64,000 bases of DNA from a beta proteobacterium CB (GTDB lineage: Bacteria; Pseudomonadota; Gammaproteobacteria; Burkholderiales; Burkholderiaceae). The stretch covers positions 1,550,001 through 1,614,000 of the forward strand of contig CP004348.1 of assembly GCA_000342265.1 (NCBI GenBank), written 5' to 3'. Under the pieces are notes generated by a model. The model was given only the letters and a program-made list of their open reading frames with translations, ran no database searches and was not told where the DNA came from. Shown one piece after another: positions 9,026 to 17,488 of the stretch (position 1 is its first letter; the number at the start of each line of letters is the position of its first letter). A program made the translations under genes and the position numbers.

Positions 9026-9808
9026 TCATTTACCTGCGAACTTTGGCGCTCTCTTTTCTTGCCACGCCAAGGCTCCTTCTCGAATATCACTTGATTGAAT
9101 AGATTGTTGAACTAGCGCATCAATCGCCTTAGCATCTGCAACATTTCTAGCAATTGCATTAATCGATTGCTTCATGCCCAATAGGGCAAGTGGCGCCTTA
9201 TCAACTAGCGCACGAGTTAATTTATTGAGGCTCTCATCTAGATTCTTTTGATCTGAATGTAGCGAGCTTAAAAATCCACTCTCAAGCATTTGTTTTGCAT
9301 CTAATTTTTCACTCGTCAAAAATAGTCTTTTGGCTGTATCAACCCCAAGTCGCTGTACATATCGCTCTAACCCACTTTGATAAAAGTGCAATCCTAGACG
9401 AGCTGCCGGCATGAACATCTCAGCTGCCTCGCTACCCAATCGAAAATCGCAAGCCAGAGCCATATCAGTGGCACCACCATAAACACCACCCTGGATCACT
9501 GCAATCGTTATAGGTCTACATGCTTCTAACGCATCTACCATCTCACCAAAGCTCACGCCCTTTATTTGACTGCTCTTAATTACCTCCGCAATATCGAAAC
9601 CACTACAGAAATACTTTCCTTCAGCCCGCAAAACCAAGACTAATACTTCGCTATTTTTATTGATAGCATCTATGTGTTGGCGCAAAACCTGCAAATCCGA
9701 AGGGGTGAGCTTATTGGCCGAAGCAGGCCTGCTTAAGGTGATCGTGGCCAATTGACCATTGATCACCAAGGATGGCGCATGAGATTCTTTGGGGTGTATA
9801 TTTTGCAT
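9026..9808 (-). CDS. Enoyl-CoA hydratase/isomerase family protein
   Basis: A crotonase-fold protein of about 260 residues. Visible features are ITLSRPASANKLTPSDLQ near the N-terminus, the oxyanion-hole region EGKYFCSGFDIAEV, and AVIQGGVYGGATDMALACDFRLGSEAAEMFMPAARLGL, where the second half of the active site lies. I start it at the ATG at 9808 because the protein begins to resemble the family just after it; there is no clear ribosome site, so translation may be leaderless. It heads an operon with TctC and the CoA-transferase, divergent from the GntR gene, and likely acts on an acyl-CoA made by the transferase. Confidence 0.85.
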   Translation of the reverse strand: MQNIHPKESHAPSLVINGQLATITLSRPASANKLTPSDLQVLRQHIDAINKNSEVLVLVLRAEGKYFCSGFDIAEVIKSSQIKGVSFGEMVDALEACRPITIAVIQGGVYGGATDMALACDFRLGSEAAEMFMPAARLGLHFYQSGLERYVQRLGVDTAKRLFLTSEKLDAKQMLESGFLSSLHSDQKNLDESLNKLTRALVDKAPLALLGMKQSINAIARNVADAKAIDALVQQSIQSSDIREGALAWQEKRAPKFAGK

Positions 9809-9834
9809 ATCAACGCATATTGTTGATATATCAA
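9807..9834. promoter_or_regulatory. Palindromic operator between enoyl-CoA hydratase and GntR genes
   Basis: Two overlapping dyads are present: ATATCAAC and GTTGATAT separated by 7 bp (9807-9829), and the perfect palindrome TTGATATATCAA (9823-9834). They overlap the hydratase start codon and lie 33-60 bp before the GntR start. This is the expected place and shape for autorepression and operon control by the FCD-type regulator. Confidence 0.65.
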
Positions 9835-9866
9835 TTACCTTACAACCAGTAGAAACCCTAGAACCT

Positions 9867-10508
9867 ATGAATACCCAACAGAGCGTGCGCAAGCGCATCG
9901 AAAATGAGTTTCGTGAAGGAAGATTAGTGCCAGGAACAGCCTTAGATGAGCGTGCTTTGGCTGCAAAATTTAAGACTTCTAGAACCCCAGTCAGAGAAGC
10001 ATTATTACTTTTAAGTGCTCAAGGATTGATTGACATCATTCCTAGAACAGGAATTTATGTTAAAAAACTTACTGCCTATGAGTTAATTGCCATGATGGAA
10101 GGGCTAGGTGAGCTAGAGGGTGTTCTAGCCAGATTGGCTGCACAACGCATTAATACTCAGTACACCAAAGAAATTAAAGATGCTATTAAGCAAACTGAGA
10201 AATTTGCCAATTCGCAAGACATCAGCAACTACCAGTTAGCGAACGTACAATTTCATGAGGCTATTTACAAGGCAAGTGGCAATCCCTACATTGTTGAACA
10301 AACAAAAGCAGTGCGATTACAGATATCTGGATATCGTAGGCATTTATTTGAAAAACCAGGACGCCTCAAAAAGTCACATATAGAACACATGGCAGTTGCA
10401 GAATTGATTTTAAAGGGTGAGGCAGATAAAGCAGCTGATGCTATGAGAGAGCACATTTCATCCGGCGGTAAGGCGTTTGCTGACTTGATATTAACCAACA
10501 AAATCTAG
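9867..10508 (+). CDS. GntR/FadR-family (FCD) transcriptional regulator
   Basis: About 213 residues. The N-terminal winged helix reads VRKRIENEFREGRLVPGTAL, then DERALAAKFKTSRTPVREAL and GLIDIIPRTGIYVKKLT. The C-terminal FCD effector domain shows the metal-binding pattern with QLANVQFHEAIYKASGNPY and HIEHMAVAELILKGEADKAADAMREHI. The ATG at 9867 is chosen because the 26 codons before it overlap the operator region and do not resemble the family. It is divergent from the CoA-transferase operon and probably represses it, responding to a carboxylic acid or acyl-CoA. Confidence 0.9.
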   Translation: MNTQQSVRKRIENEFREGRLVPGTALDERALAAKFKTSRTPVREALLLLSAQGLIDIIPRTGIYVKKLTAYELIAMMEGLGELEGVLARLAAQRINTQYTKEIKDAIKQTEKFANSQDISNYQLANVQFHEAIYKASGNPYIVEQTKAVRLQISGYRRHLFEKPGRLKKSHIEHMAVAELILKGEADKAADAMREHISSGGKAFADLILTNKI

Positions 10509-10576
10509 ATAAATGCTCCACTATTTAAGGTGGCGATCAAAAACAATGTCAACACGAAAGCTGATATTTTTATTTC

Positions 10577-10621
10577 TGGTGAGCCCACTAGGACTTGAGC
10601 CAGGAGCCAAAGGATTATGAG
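10577..10621 (-). repeat. Degenerate tRNA-Ile(CAU) 3' fragment (attachment-site scar)
   Basis: Read on the minus strand this is the 3' half of a tRNA from the anticodon loop (CTCATAATCC) through variable loop, T arm and acceptor to CCA. Several positions are changed relative to the copies at 17489 and 33956. The sequence upstream does not pair to form a 5' half, so it is not a working tRNA. It is followed on its 5' side by a block that resembles 17534-17710. Confidence 0.7.
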
Positions 10622-10646
10622 AGCAGACATCTATAGAAAACCATTT

Positions 10647-10916
10647 GAGTTCCAAGAAATTACGTCGCCTATTTATGGGTATTTGAGTCTTTATATGTCT
10701 CATTTAACGAGATCAGGAGTAATACTTCCTTACTCTTTGGTTTTGAAAATAAAAATACTTTGGGGCAACTATTTAAATGCTTTGCCACCCCAAAGAATAT
10801 TTACACTGAACAGTAAGCGTTACTTACTCAAGAAAACTTTAGACTTGCTGGCGAACTAACCTTTTTAGTAGTTTCACCGTACTGAATCACATCACCAATC
10901 ATTTCAGCAGTACAGG
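10647..10916. repeat. 270-bp block duplicated at 2788-3057; contains hairpin
   Basis: This copy joins the dadA 3' end to the tRNA-fragment neighbourhood. A strong hairpin lies at 10758-10795 (CTTTGGGGCAA paired with TTGCCACCCCAAAG). The equivalent place next to the tRNA fragment at 17489 has CTTGGAGCAA paired with TTGCTCCAAG, so the stem is kept although bases differ. It could be a terminator for dadA or a structured island end. Confidence 0.8.
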
Positions 10917-12087
10917 CAGACAAGGTCCAACCTAAATGACCATGGCCAGTGTTGTAATACACATTAGGTTTACTACCTTTGCCAACTTTTGGCATCATGG
11001 TTGGCATCATCGGACGCAAACCTGCCCATGGAACTACCGAGCGAGTGCTGACTTCAGGAAAGCATTGATTTACCCAGTCCACCAATGGCTTAATACGATC
11101 AGCGCGAATATCACGATTGATGCCGTTGAACTCTGCCGTACCTGCAACGCGGAATCGATCCACCCCAAGACGACTAGTAACGAGTTTAGTTTCATCATCA
11201 AGCAGGCTCACATTAGGAGCGCCCTCTTGGCTAGCTTGATCAGTCAAATTGACTGTAATTGAATAGCCTTTAACTGGATAGACATTGACACGATCACCCA
11301 ACTGCGAAGCGATATCACGACTTCCAACACCAGCACACACAACAACATTATCAAAAACAAGCTGACTCGCTTGCCCATCTTTGCTCAGCGTTATGTTCAC
11401 ACGATTGCCATCAGACTGAACACCAAGCACCTCATGCTCATAAATAGTTTTAACGCCCAAGTTTGCGGCAGCCTCTGACAAACCATGAGTGAACTTATGG
11501 ATATCGCCTGTGGAATCACTCTCTGTGTAATAACCACCGTAATATTTACCAGCTAGAGTAGGTTCGATTTCTTTCATCTCTTGAGGTGTAACGGCAGTTC
11601 GCCCTAGACCGCCTTCAGCGAGCATCTTAGAGACCTTACCTGCATGCTCAAAGCCTGCCTGATCACGATAGATATGCAAGATACCTTCACGCTTTAAATC
11701 AAAATCGATGCCCTCTTGCTTTGCCCAAGCAAAAAGATGTTTTCTGGCTTCAATTGCCATATGTGCGGTCTGAACAGTATTGCTCATGTAGTTCGGAATG
11801 GATGCAATGAACTCTGCAAACCAGGAGATCTTGTGCCAATCAGGCTTGAGATTGATCAAAAGTGGGGCATCCTTTTTAAATACCCACTTCATACCCTTCA
11901 TGATGGTTGACCAATGGTTCCAAACCTCTGCATTAGATGCAGAAAGCTGACCACCGTTGGCAAAAGAGGTTTCCATGCCAGCATAGCGATGACGCTCAAT
12001 TAACGTTACATCGTAGCCACGCTTAGCCAAAACATAAGCGGTCGTAACGCCTGTGATGCCGCCACCAATAATTACAAATGATTTCAT
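10828..12087 (-). CDS. dadA: D-amino-acid dehydrogenase (DadA-like FAD oxidoreductase)
   Basis: A 419-residue flavoprotein of the DAO fold that oxidatively deaminates D-amino acids or glycine and feeds electrons to quinones. It has the dinucleotide motif VIIGGGITGVTTAYVLAKRG and ERHRYAGMETSFANGGQLS at the N-terminus, an interior GKYYGGYYTESDSTGDIHKF, and the C-terminal FAD contact WAGLRPMMPTMMPKVG and YYNTGHGHLGWTLS. The length matches DadA. It lies behind a tandem glycine riboswitch in the same orientation, which points to glycine or a glycine-linked compound as substrate or signal. Its last about 20 codons are duplicated at 2997-3057. Confidence 0.9.
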   Translation of the reverse strand: MKSFVIIGGGITGVTTAYVLAKRGYDVTLIERHRYAGMETSFANGGQLSASNAEVWNHWSTIMKGMKWVFKKDAPLLINLKPDWHKISWFAEFIASIPNYMSNTVQTAHMAIEARKHLFAWAKQEGIDFDLKREGILHIYRDQAGFEHAGKVSKMLAEGGLGRTAVTPQEMKEIEPTLAGKYYGGYYTESDSTGDIHKFTHGLSEAAANLGVKTIYEHEVLGVQSDGNRVNITLSKDGQASQLVFDNVVVCAGVGSRDIASQLGDRVNVYPVKGYSITVNLTDQASQEGAPNVSLLDDETKLVTSRLGVDRFRVAGTAEFNGINRDIRADRIKPLVDWVNQCFPEVSTRSVVPWAGLRPMMPTMMPKVGKGSKPNVYYNTGHGHLGWTLSACTAEMIGDVIQYGETTKKVSSPASLKFS

Positions 12088-12135
12088 TTATAGATCCTTA
12101 AAACGTCAGGGTTACCCATTGCAGATGCTCAAGGG

Positions 12136-12318
12136 GCCCCCTCTGTTCTGGACCTGAGAGATTCGCAAATATTGAATATTTGCTTGCTCCTTCGGTGTTA
12201 TTGGATGACGAATACCCAATATCTCTTCAGAGTTTAAAAAATCATTTCGGTTCTTTTGCCTGAGAGTTTCCGGGGCGGTTGCTCCTTCGGCGTTGCTGTA
12301 AAAGCAATCTCTCCCGAG
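12136..12318 (-). ncRNA. Tandem glycine riboswitch
   Basis: On the minus strand two glycine aptamers are visible. The first (12248-12318) has GGGAGAGATTG, ACGCCGAAGGAGCAA and CTCTCAGGCAAAAG. The second (12136-12229) has GAAGAGATATTGG, ACACCGAAGGAGCAAG and ATCTCTCAGGTCC followed by CAGAGGGGGCCCC. The paired aptamers with a short linker are the usual cooperative arrangement. The dadA start codon is about 50 bp downstream. Glycine binding normally turns expression on in this class. Confidence 0.92.
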
Positions 12319-12462
12319 AATGATTTAAATACTAGTACTACTATAACCCAAAAATAAAACCGCCAAAATATTCAAATAATTCATGCTAAAAAATGTATTT
12401 AGTTTCAATACTTGCACTGCTAAAGTCATAAACAACATTCAGAGAGTTTGTAGAATAGTGTC

Positions 12463-13119
12463 ATGAAACCAAACATCAAAATTGACTTCGTATCGGATAT
12501 TGCCTGCCCTTGGTGTGCTGTTGGACTAGGAAATCTACAAAAAGGACTGGACCAACTGAAAGAAAAGGCGAATTTTGAGCTCCACTTTCGTCCCTTTGAA
12601 CTCAATCCCAATATGCCAAAAGGTGGTCAAGATACTATCGAGCACTTGACTCAAAAATATGGCATGAGTGAGGAGCAAGTTAAAGCTAATCAGGCGCAGA
12701 TAAGAGCTAGAGCAATCGAGGCTGGCTTTAATTTTCATCCAGAAGGTCGCAAGCGAGTCTATAACACCTTTGACTGTCATCGACTTCTCGCCTGGGCTGC
12801 CAAGGAGTGTGGATTACCTAGTCAATTGGCGCTGAAGAGGGAATTACTTAAAACCTACTTTTGCCTAGCCGTTGATTTAGATGATCAAGACAACCTGATA
12901 GATGCGGTGATGCGTGCCGGACTAGACAAATATCGAGCTCAAGAGATACTCAAGGGAAAAGAGTTTGCTGACGAAGTGCGTGAAGAAGAATCTACCTATA
13001 CGGCTGCTGGGATCAGCTCTGTTCCTTCGATCATTCTCAATAACCAATATCTTGTGCAGGGCGCACAACCCCCAGAGACTTTTGTTAGCAGCCTTGAACA
13101 GCTAATTCAGAAAAGCTAA
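12463..13119 (+). CDS. DsbA family oxidoreductase (FrnE-like)
   Basis: A 218-residue cytoplasmic thioredoxin-fold protein with the DsbA alpha-helical insertion. It begins IDFVSDIACPWCAVGLGNL, giving the active-site CPWC, and has the FrnE-type HFRPFELNPNMP and RVYNTFDCHRLLAWA. The cis-proline region is GISSVPSIILNNQYLVQGAQ. No signal peptide is visible. It is divergent from dadA and followed by a tRNA/intron fragment. The physiological substrate is not evident. Confidence 0.88.
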   Translation: MKPNIKIDFVSDIACPWCAVGLGNLQKGLDQLKEKANFELHFRPFELNPNMPKGGQDTIEHLTQKYGMSEEQVKANQAQIRARAIEAGFNFHPEGRKRVYNTFDCHRLLAWAAKECGLPSQLALKRELLKTYFCLAVDLDDQDNLIDAVMRAGLDKYRAQEILKGKEFADEVREEESTYTAAGISSVPSIILNNQYLVQGAQPPETFVSSLEQLIQKS

Positions 13120-13152
13120 ACCTTCACTATTTCTGATGAGGGTCTGCTTTTC

Positions 13153-13274
13153 TGGTGAGGCCACTAGGACTTGAACCTGGAACCTGGAACCAAAGGATTC
13201 TGGTTTGTGTAGCTTTCACTACTCCTTGGACTATGCCTTCATCATATCGATCACTCGACTTAGATGGGTGCCGT
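13153..13274 (-). ncRNA. Group I intron 3' end plus tRNA-Ile(CAU) 3' exon (remnant)
   Basis: On the minus strand this begins ACGGCACCCATCTAAG and passes through GATGAAGGCATAGTCC. It ends with CACAAACCAG, then the tRNA exon AATCCTTTGG and T arm. From memory it follows the 3' part of the Azoarcus tRNA-Ile(CAU) intron: the strand after the R element, the S element with TAGTCC, and the terminal G before AATCC. The 5' half of intron and tRNA is missing and the exon has a small internal duplication (AACCTGG twice), so it cannot splice into a tRNA. Its intron end overlaps the stop codon of the hydrolase gene at 13260. Confidence 0.75.
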
Positions 13275-13976
13275 TGGTTTCAGGAAGAAATCCATTGCCA
13301 ACGCAACCACTGGCGGCTCGATGTGGTGCGGGCCTCTGAATTCCAAGGAGGTTACGTCATAACCTGCGGCCTTAAGTTTGGCTACGTGAGGACGCGCACT
13401 AGTTTCAATTGGCAGCTGCTCGTCTTCCAAACCGTGGGCGATGAAGATGCGGGGTGTACCATTTTGCTGAAGGACTGACATGAAACCTGCAGAAAATGCA
13501 ATCACGTGGCTAACGACATCGCCATTGGTCACGCCTGCTGACAGCGCATAGCTGCCTCCGTCTGAAAACCCAGCAAATCCCAAGTGGCATGGATCGATAG
13601 AAAAACGTGACGCCACTTCGCGTAATGCTTTGTCCAGCCGCTCTAGGTCTGGACCGTTACCACCCACGACCAAGTCCCAAGTCGGAAACTGAGACTGCGG
13701 CAGCAGAAGCAAAAAGCCATGCTGACACGCATGGTCGATCAAGAATGGCAGCACCTTGTCGGCGCTGCCACCAGCACCATGAAACATCACGAGCAGAGCG
13801 ACTGGAACTCCAGGCTGCAGGCAGTCAGGTACGATCAATACAGCGTCGCGCTCGCTAGCAATACCCAGATCATGACGACCAGCGGGCAAGGCTTCCTTGT
13901 CGGGTACAGTGCCGGATCGAAAACTAAGCCGGCCCAGCAACGAGTCTCCTAGGAAAGACGTGTCAAACGTTGCCAT
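13260..13976 (-). CDS. Alpha/beta hydrolase (PHB depolymerase/esterase-like)
   Basis: About 238 residues. The oxyanion strand is LLVMFHGAGGSADKVLPF, the nucleophile elbow AGFSDGGSYALSAG (Ser about residue 138), followed by FIAHGLEDEQLP carrying the likely acid and EFRGPHHIEPPVV with the likely His. The ATG at 13976 lies one base after the ATPase stop, suggesting translational coupling, so I prefer it to the upstream ATG at 14033 that overlaps the ATPase gene. GC content here and in the ATPase gene is visibly higher than around it. No signal peptide is seen. The stop codon falls in the intron remnant. Confidence 0.75.
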   Translation of the reverse strand: MATFDTSFLGDSLLGRLSFRSGTVPDKEALPAGRHDLGIASERDAVLIVPDCLQPGVPVALLVMFHGAGGSADKVLPFLIDHACQHGFLLLLPQSQFPTWDLVVGGNGPDLERLDKALREVASRFSIDPCHLGFAGFSDGGSYALSAGVTNGDVVSHVIAFSAGFMSVLQQNGTPRIFIAHGLEDEQLPIETSARPHVAKLKAAGYDVTSLEFRGPHHIEPPVVALAMDFFLKPTAPI

Positions 13977-13977
13977 C

Positions 13978-15618
13978 TTAGACGGATTTACCGATGCTAC
14001 GAAAAGCCGCGCACTGAGCAAAGGCTTCCTCACTGAGCAACAAATTTCTACCTTTGCAAAACTTGAGCGTCAGCTTGAGTAACTCCTTGATATCGCGGCC
14101 GCTGGCAGCTGCATAGGTTACTATCAAGCGCTCAACTAGGTCGTCGGGCAGTTCGGTGCTGAACTGCTGCGCTAGCGATTTCCATAGTTGTTTCGCTTGC
14201 ACTTGTGTCGGTGTCTCGAACTGGATGATGGCGATGCAGCGCGACAAGACGGCGTCATCAATGTCGGCTACGCGGTTGGTGGTCATAAACAGCAAGCCGT
14301 TGAAGTACTCAAGGGTACGCAGAAATTCAGCCACGATGGCGTTGTGCTGCAGATCGTTGTCGCGGCGGCGAATGTAGACATCGGCCTCGTCGAGCAACAG
14401 CACCGAATCCCAGCGCGCAGCGCGCCGCAGGATTTTCGAAAGGTTGGCTTCCACTGAGCTTGCCGTCACGCCGAGTTGACCAGAATGTACGCGGTATAGT
14501 GGTTTCTGGACAACCTCGGCATAGACCTCTGCTGTCAGCGTCTTGCCTAGGCCAGGCGCGCCTTTGCACAGAATGGTTGTGCCGCCCGACTTACCCTCGA
14601 CGATGTCCTCCATTAGGAAGTTACGATCAGCGGTCAAGATATCAATCAGGTCGCGATGAGCATGCGGCAGAACCAGCTTGTCACGCAATTCTGGTTTGTA
14701 ACGATACGACTCAATATTTTGCACATGTACCCATACGCTGCGGTGGTAATCCAAGTGGAATAGGTGTAGATAGCAATGCTGGGGAATCCGTTCAAAACCC
14801 TCGCTGATACCGCTTCCGCGCCAGAAGCTTGCATCGGCGGTGGTGTCAAAGTGGCGTTCTAGCAGCTCTTCGTCATTGACGCAGCGGGCCGTTGTGCCTG
14901 CCTGCAGCCGCATGCATTCGAGTTGTGGACGAGGCCCTTCGCTGGACATCCAGACAGCGCCAGAAACAGTAAACTGCGCACCAAACTTCGGCTGCATCTG
15001 CATAAAACGCTTTAAGTGTGTCTCGTATTCGTTTTTGAATTCCGCACATTCTTTGAAATAACCATAACTTGTCATCAATTCGGGAATCGTGCAATCCAGA
15101 ATATCTTCGGCATAAAAGGTGATGCTGTAGGTCATGCCAGTACGCCTTAGCCTCGGATCGGTAACCGGCCCGCGTTCTGCAGCCTGCAAGGTATTAGCCA
15201 GAAGGCCGATGATGACATAAGCCGCACTATCGACAGGCTGCACAAAGCGCATGGAATGGACCAGCCAGGGTAGCAACACACCATCCTTGCCGAGCTTATA
15301 GAGCCAGCCATCGATCATGTCACGCGACAGCCAAGCGATCAGACCGGGGATCAGATGTTCCAAGCTGGGGATTTTTCGGGCAGCCGGTGCGGCGTGGATA
15401 TTGTCCAGCGCCAACATTTGGAACATCAGCTCACGCTCGTTGGCCGTACGGCACAGGCCGTAGAGTGTATTAAGTGAGGTGGCGTCGAAAAGGTGGCTGG
15501 GAACCACACGTTTGCCTCGGGAAAGGCCGTACTCGCTCAGCCGCTTAGCAAGCGGTGAATCCTCATTGATCATTCCAAGTAGCGCATTGGCCAGGGTTTC
15601 TGGTATTTCGAATTCCAT
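13978..15618 (-). CDS. AAA+ ATPase of unknown role
   Basis: A 546-residue protein. The C-terminal third is a classical AAA domain: Walker A GAPGLGKT (353-360), Walker B SVLLLDEAD (about 405-412), sensor 1 MTTNRVADIDDAVLSRC with the arginine finger region, and a lid with AAASGRDIKELLKL. The first about 320 residues resemble no family I know and may form a substrate or partner domain. It is followed by the alpha/beta hydrolase gene in what appears to be a two-gene operon of elevated GC, bounded on the left by the intron remnant. A mobile defence, stress or remodelling module is possible, but unproven. Confidence 0.8.
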   Translation of the reverse strand: MEFEIPETLANALLGMINEDSPLAKRLSEYGLSRGKRVVPSHLFDATSLNTLYGLCRTANERELMFQMLALDNIHAAPAARKIPSLEHLIPGLIAWLSRDMIDGWLYKLGKDGVLLPWLVHSMRFVQPVDSAAYVIIGLLANTLQAAERGPVTDPRLRRTGMTYSITFYAEDILDCTIPELMTSYGYFKECAEFKNEYETHLKRFMQMQPKFGAQFTVSGAVWMSSEGPRPQLECMRLQAGTTARCVNDEELLERHFDTTADASFWRGSGISEGFERIPQHCYLHLFHLDYHRSVWVHVQNIESYRYKPELRDKLVLPHAHRDLIDILTADRNFLMEDIVEGKSGGTTILCKGAPGLGKTLTAEVYAEVVQKPLYRVHSGQLGVTASSVEANLSKILRRAARWDSVLLLDEADVYIRRRDNDLQHNAIVAEFLRTLEYFNGLLFMTTNRVADIDDAVLSRCIAIIQFETPTQVQAKQLWKSLAQQFSTELPDDLVERLIVTYAAASGRDIKELLKLTLKFCKGRNLLLSEEAFAQCAAFRSIGKSV

Positions 15619-15852
15619 GTGCTCTTTTTACTCCTTTTACTAAATCATAAAAAGTTAGGTCTGAAACATGCTTGACTACAGTCAATGCGAGCCATAATAG
15701 GGTCCATTTTGGGCGTGGTGTGCGCCCGAAGATAACTTACGGCGGCGACTCTGGCTAAAGTGCCATCCCGCATTTGACCTTTTCTTTTATGTGTTGACTT
15801 GCCTGCATACGTTTGAACTTACACAGCGTCATCTAGCAGCTCATATCGCTTC
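15619..15852. other. Intergenic, possible short minus-strand ORF
   Basis: A 42-codon frame on the minus strand from about 15774 (MRDGTLARVAAVSYLRAH onward) ends near 15646, just before the ATPase. It could be a small upstream gene or a fragment. Nothing else is recognisable. Confidence 0.25.
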
Positions 15853-16269
15853 TCAACTCCGCTTGGCCCTTGTTCGCTCTTCAAACTCCCTCTTATTAAT
15901 GATGATCCTTTCATGACTCCCTTTGGATACTAATTCCGCGTCATCATAGGCTTCAACAGAGAAGATGAGCTTCTTGCCACGCACCTCAGTTAACTCAACC
16001 TTCGCCGTAACTTCCATACCGGGAGGAGTAGCTGCTTCATGCGTGACGCTAATGAAAGTACCAACCGCCTGCTCTTCGGGCCAATCTAGATGAGAAGCAA
16101 TCGCCTTGACACAAGCCAACTCCAAAAACCCAACCAAAAAACCTGTGGCAAAAACTTTAGGCCTCACTGCTGCTTCTTTGGAACCTGGATACATAGCAGG
16201 AACAGTTTGCGCATCAGTCACCATGAACTTGTATTCGTATTTAATTTCTGGTTTAAGGGAAGTCTTCAT
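15853..16269 (-). CDS. FlK-like acyl-CoA thioesterase
   Basis: A 138-residue hot-dog-fold protein. It shows the features of the fluoroacetyl-CoA thioesterase-like group: VFATGFLVGFLELACVKAIA, GTFISVTHEAATPPGMEV and KLIFSVEAYDDAELVSKGSH. Members hydrolyse small acyl-CoA thioesters or act as housekeeping thioesterases. The gene lies 21 bp downstream of the GlxA-type regulator on the same strand, so the two may be co-transcribed. Confidence 0.75.
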   Translation of the reverse strand: MKTSLKPEIKYEYKFMVTDAQTVPAMYPGSKEAAVRPKVFATGFLVGFLELACVKAIASHLDWPEEQAVGTFISVTHEAATPPGMEVTAKVELTEVRGKKLIFSVEAYDDAELVSKGSHERIIINKREFEERTRAKRS

Positions 16270-16290
16270 TGCAAAACTAACTCTAACAAT

Positions 16291-17277
16291 TTAATTCGAT
16301 TCAATATCTTCATTCGAGGAGCGAAAATGCTCTCTATACTCCAGCGGAGTAATACCCAACCTTCGGACAAATATTCTGCGAAGAGCCTCGGCGCTCTCTA
16401 AGCCACAACGCTGAGCTATATCCTTATATCCCATATCTGTTGACTCAAGATATCGCCGTGCAAAATCGATACGAGCATCATTTACATAATTCATCGGAGT
16501 CATGCCGCATTCTTTCTTAAAAATACGAGTTAAATTTCTTGGACTCATATTTAAATGCTCGGAGATTGACTCTAAAGTATGACGAGCCTCGGGATTGCCA
16601 AGAATATAGCTGTGGACAGATGCGACTACGGAATTTTCAGCAGCTTGAGATTCAAGCAATGGGCTAAATTGACTTTGCCCTCCAGATCTTCGCAAATACA
16701 CAATCAAATATTTGGCTACATCAAGCGCCATCTTCTTATCAATATCTTCCTCAATAAAAAGGAGCGATAAATCTATACCAGCAGTTACCCCAGCAGTCGT
16801 ATAGATATGGCCATCTTTTACAAAAATACGATCTGGCTCGATAAGAGCACGTTTAAACATACTGGCTAATCGCGGGACATCCATCCAGTGAGTAGTGACT
16901 GTCTTGCCATTAATCATTCCTGCGGCACCTAATGCGAAGACCCCATTGCATATGGCGCTGATTCTTCTGCACTCATACCCTTGTTTGACAATCCAATCAA
17001 TCACAGTAGAATCTTCAAGAAGATTAAAGATTCCAAGACCTCCAGGGATAATCAAAGTGTCAAAATGAGGGCATGGATCAAAAATCGTGCGATCAGGCGT
17101 TAAGGTAATTCCACTTGAAGACTGTACTGGACCCCTAGTTGTGCCAACAGTGAAAATTTCATACTCTGATTCTCCATTGCTCAGAACCTTAACCTCTCCA
17201 AAGGCATCGCAAGGACCAGCCAAATCAAGCAGTTGAAAGCGCGGAAATACGAGGATGCCAATAGTAATCTTACGCAT
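16291..17277 (-). CDS. GlxA-type AraC regulator with DJ-1/PfpI domain
   Basis: A 328-residue regulator. The N-terminal DJ-1/PfpI domain includes ITIGILVFPRFQLLDLAGP, DTLIIPGGLGIFNLL, ISAICNGVFALGAAGM with a Cys at the elbow, and TTAGVTAGIDLSL. The C-terminal AraC domain has two HTH motifs: LESISEHLNMSPRNLTRIF and YKDIAQRCGLESAEALRRIF with PLEYREHF. The family responds to amines, amino acids or other small molecules through the amidase-like domain. It likely controls the adjacent thioesterase. Confidence 0.9.
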   Translation of the reverse strand: MRKITIGILVFPRFQLLDLAGPCDAFGEVKVLSNGESEYEIFTVGTTRGPVQSSSGITLTPDRTIFDPCPHFDTLIIPGGLGIFNLLEDSTVIDWIVKQGYECRRISAICNGVFALGAAGMINGKTVTTHWMDVPRLASMFKRALIEPDRIFVKDGHIYTTAGVTAGIDLSLLFIEEDIDKKMALDVAKYLIVYLRRSGGQSQFSPLLESQAAENSVVASVHSYILGNPEARHTLESISEHLNMSPRNLTRIFKKECGMTPMNYVNDARIDFARRYLESTDMGYKDIAQRCGLESAEALRRIFVRRLGITPLEYREHFRSSNEDIESN

Positions 17278-17456
17278 AGGATTGACACTCTACACAGCAA
17301 GCTAATTAAGCGCCATGACTGAATTAAATGATGTCCACATATGAAAATATTGTGCCTTATTTACACTCCAATATGTCTTAAATTGTCTGAACGGTAAAAA
17401 ATAGACACAAATGGTTAGCCCATCAGACAACCGTTGCTTAAAGTAAGGCTCAAAAA

Positions 17457-17480
17457 AATACCAACCCGAAGGTTGGTATT
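17457..17480 (-). terminator. Intrinsic terminator downstream of the tRNA fragment
   Basis: AATACCAACC and GGTTGGTATT form a 10-bp stem with a CGAA loop, followed on the minus strand by a run of T. Confidence 0.75.
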
Positions 17481-17488
17481 TTCATTTC

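Noticed and set aside
10617..10859. 80-codon plus-strand gene, also present at 2785
   Set aside because: Its duplication follows from the 270-bp repeat. It reads antisense over the dadA end and through the hairpin.
13153..13400. Complete group I intron
   Set aside because: Upstream of the 3' domain the sequence is the hydrolase coding region, and I find no P1, P3 5' strand, P4-P6 or R element.
14460..14807. Long alternative frames within the ATPase gene
   Set aside because: High GC gives several long shadow frames; only the minus-strand frame has Walker motifs.
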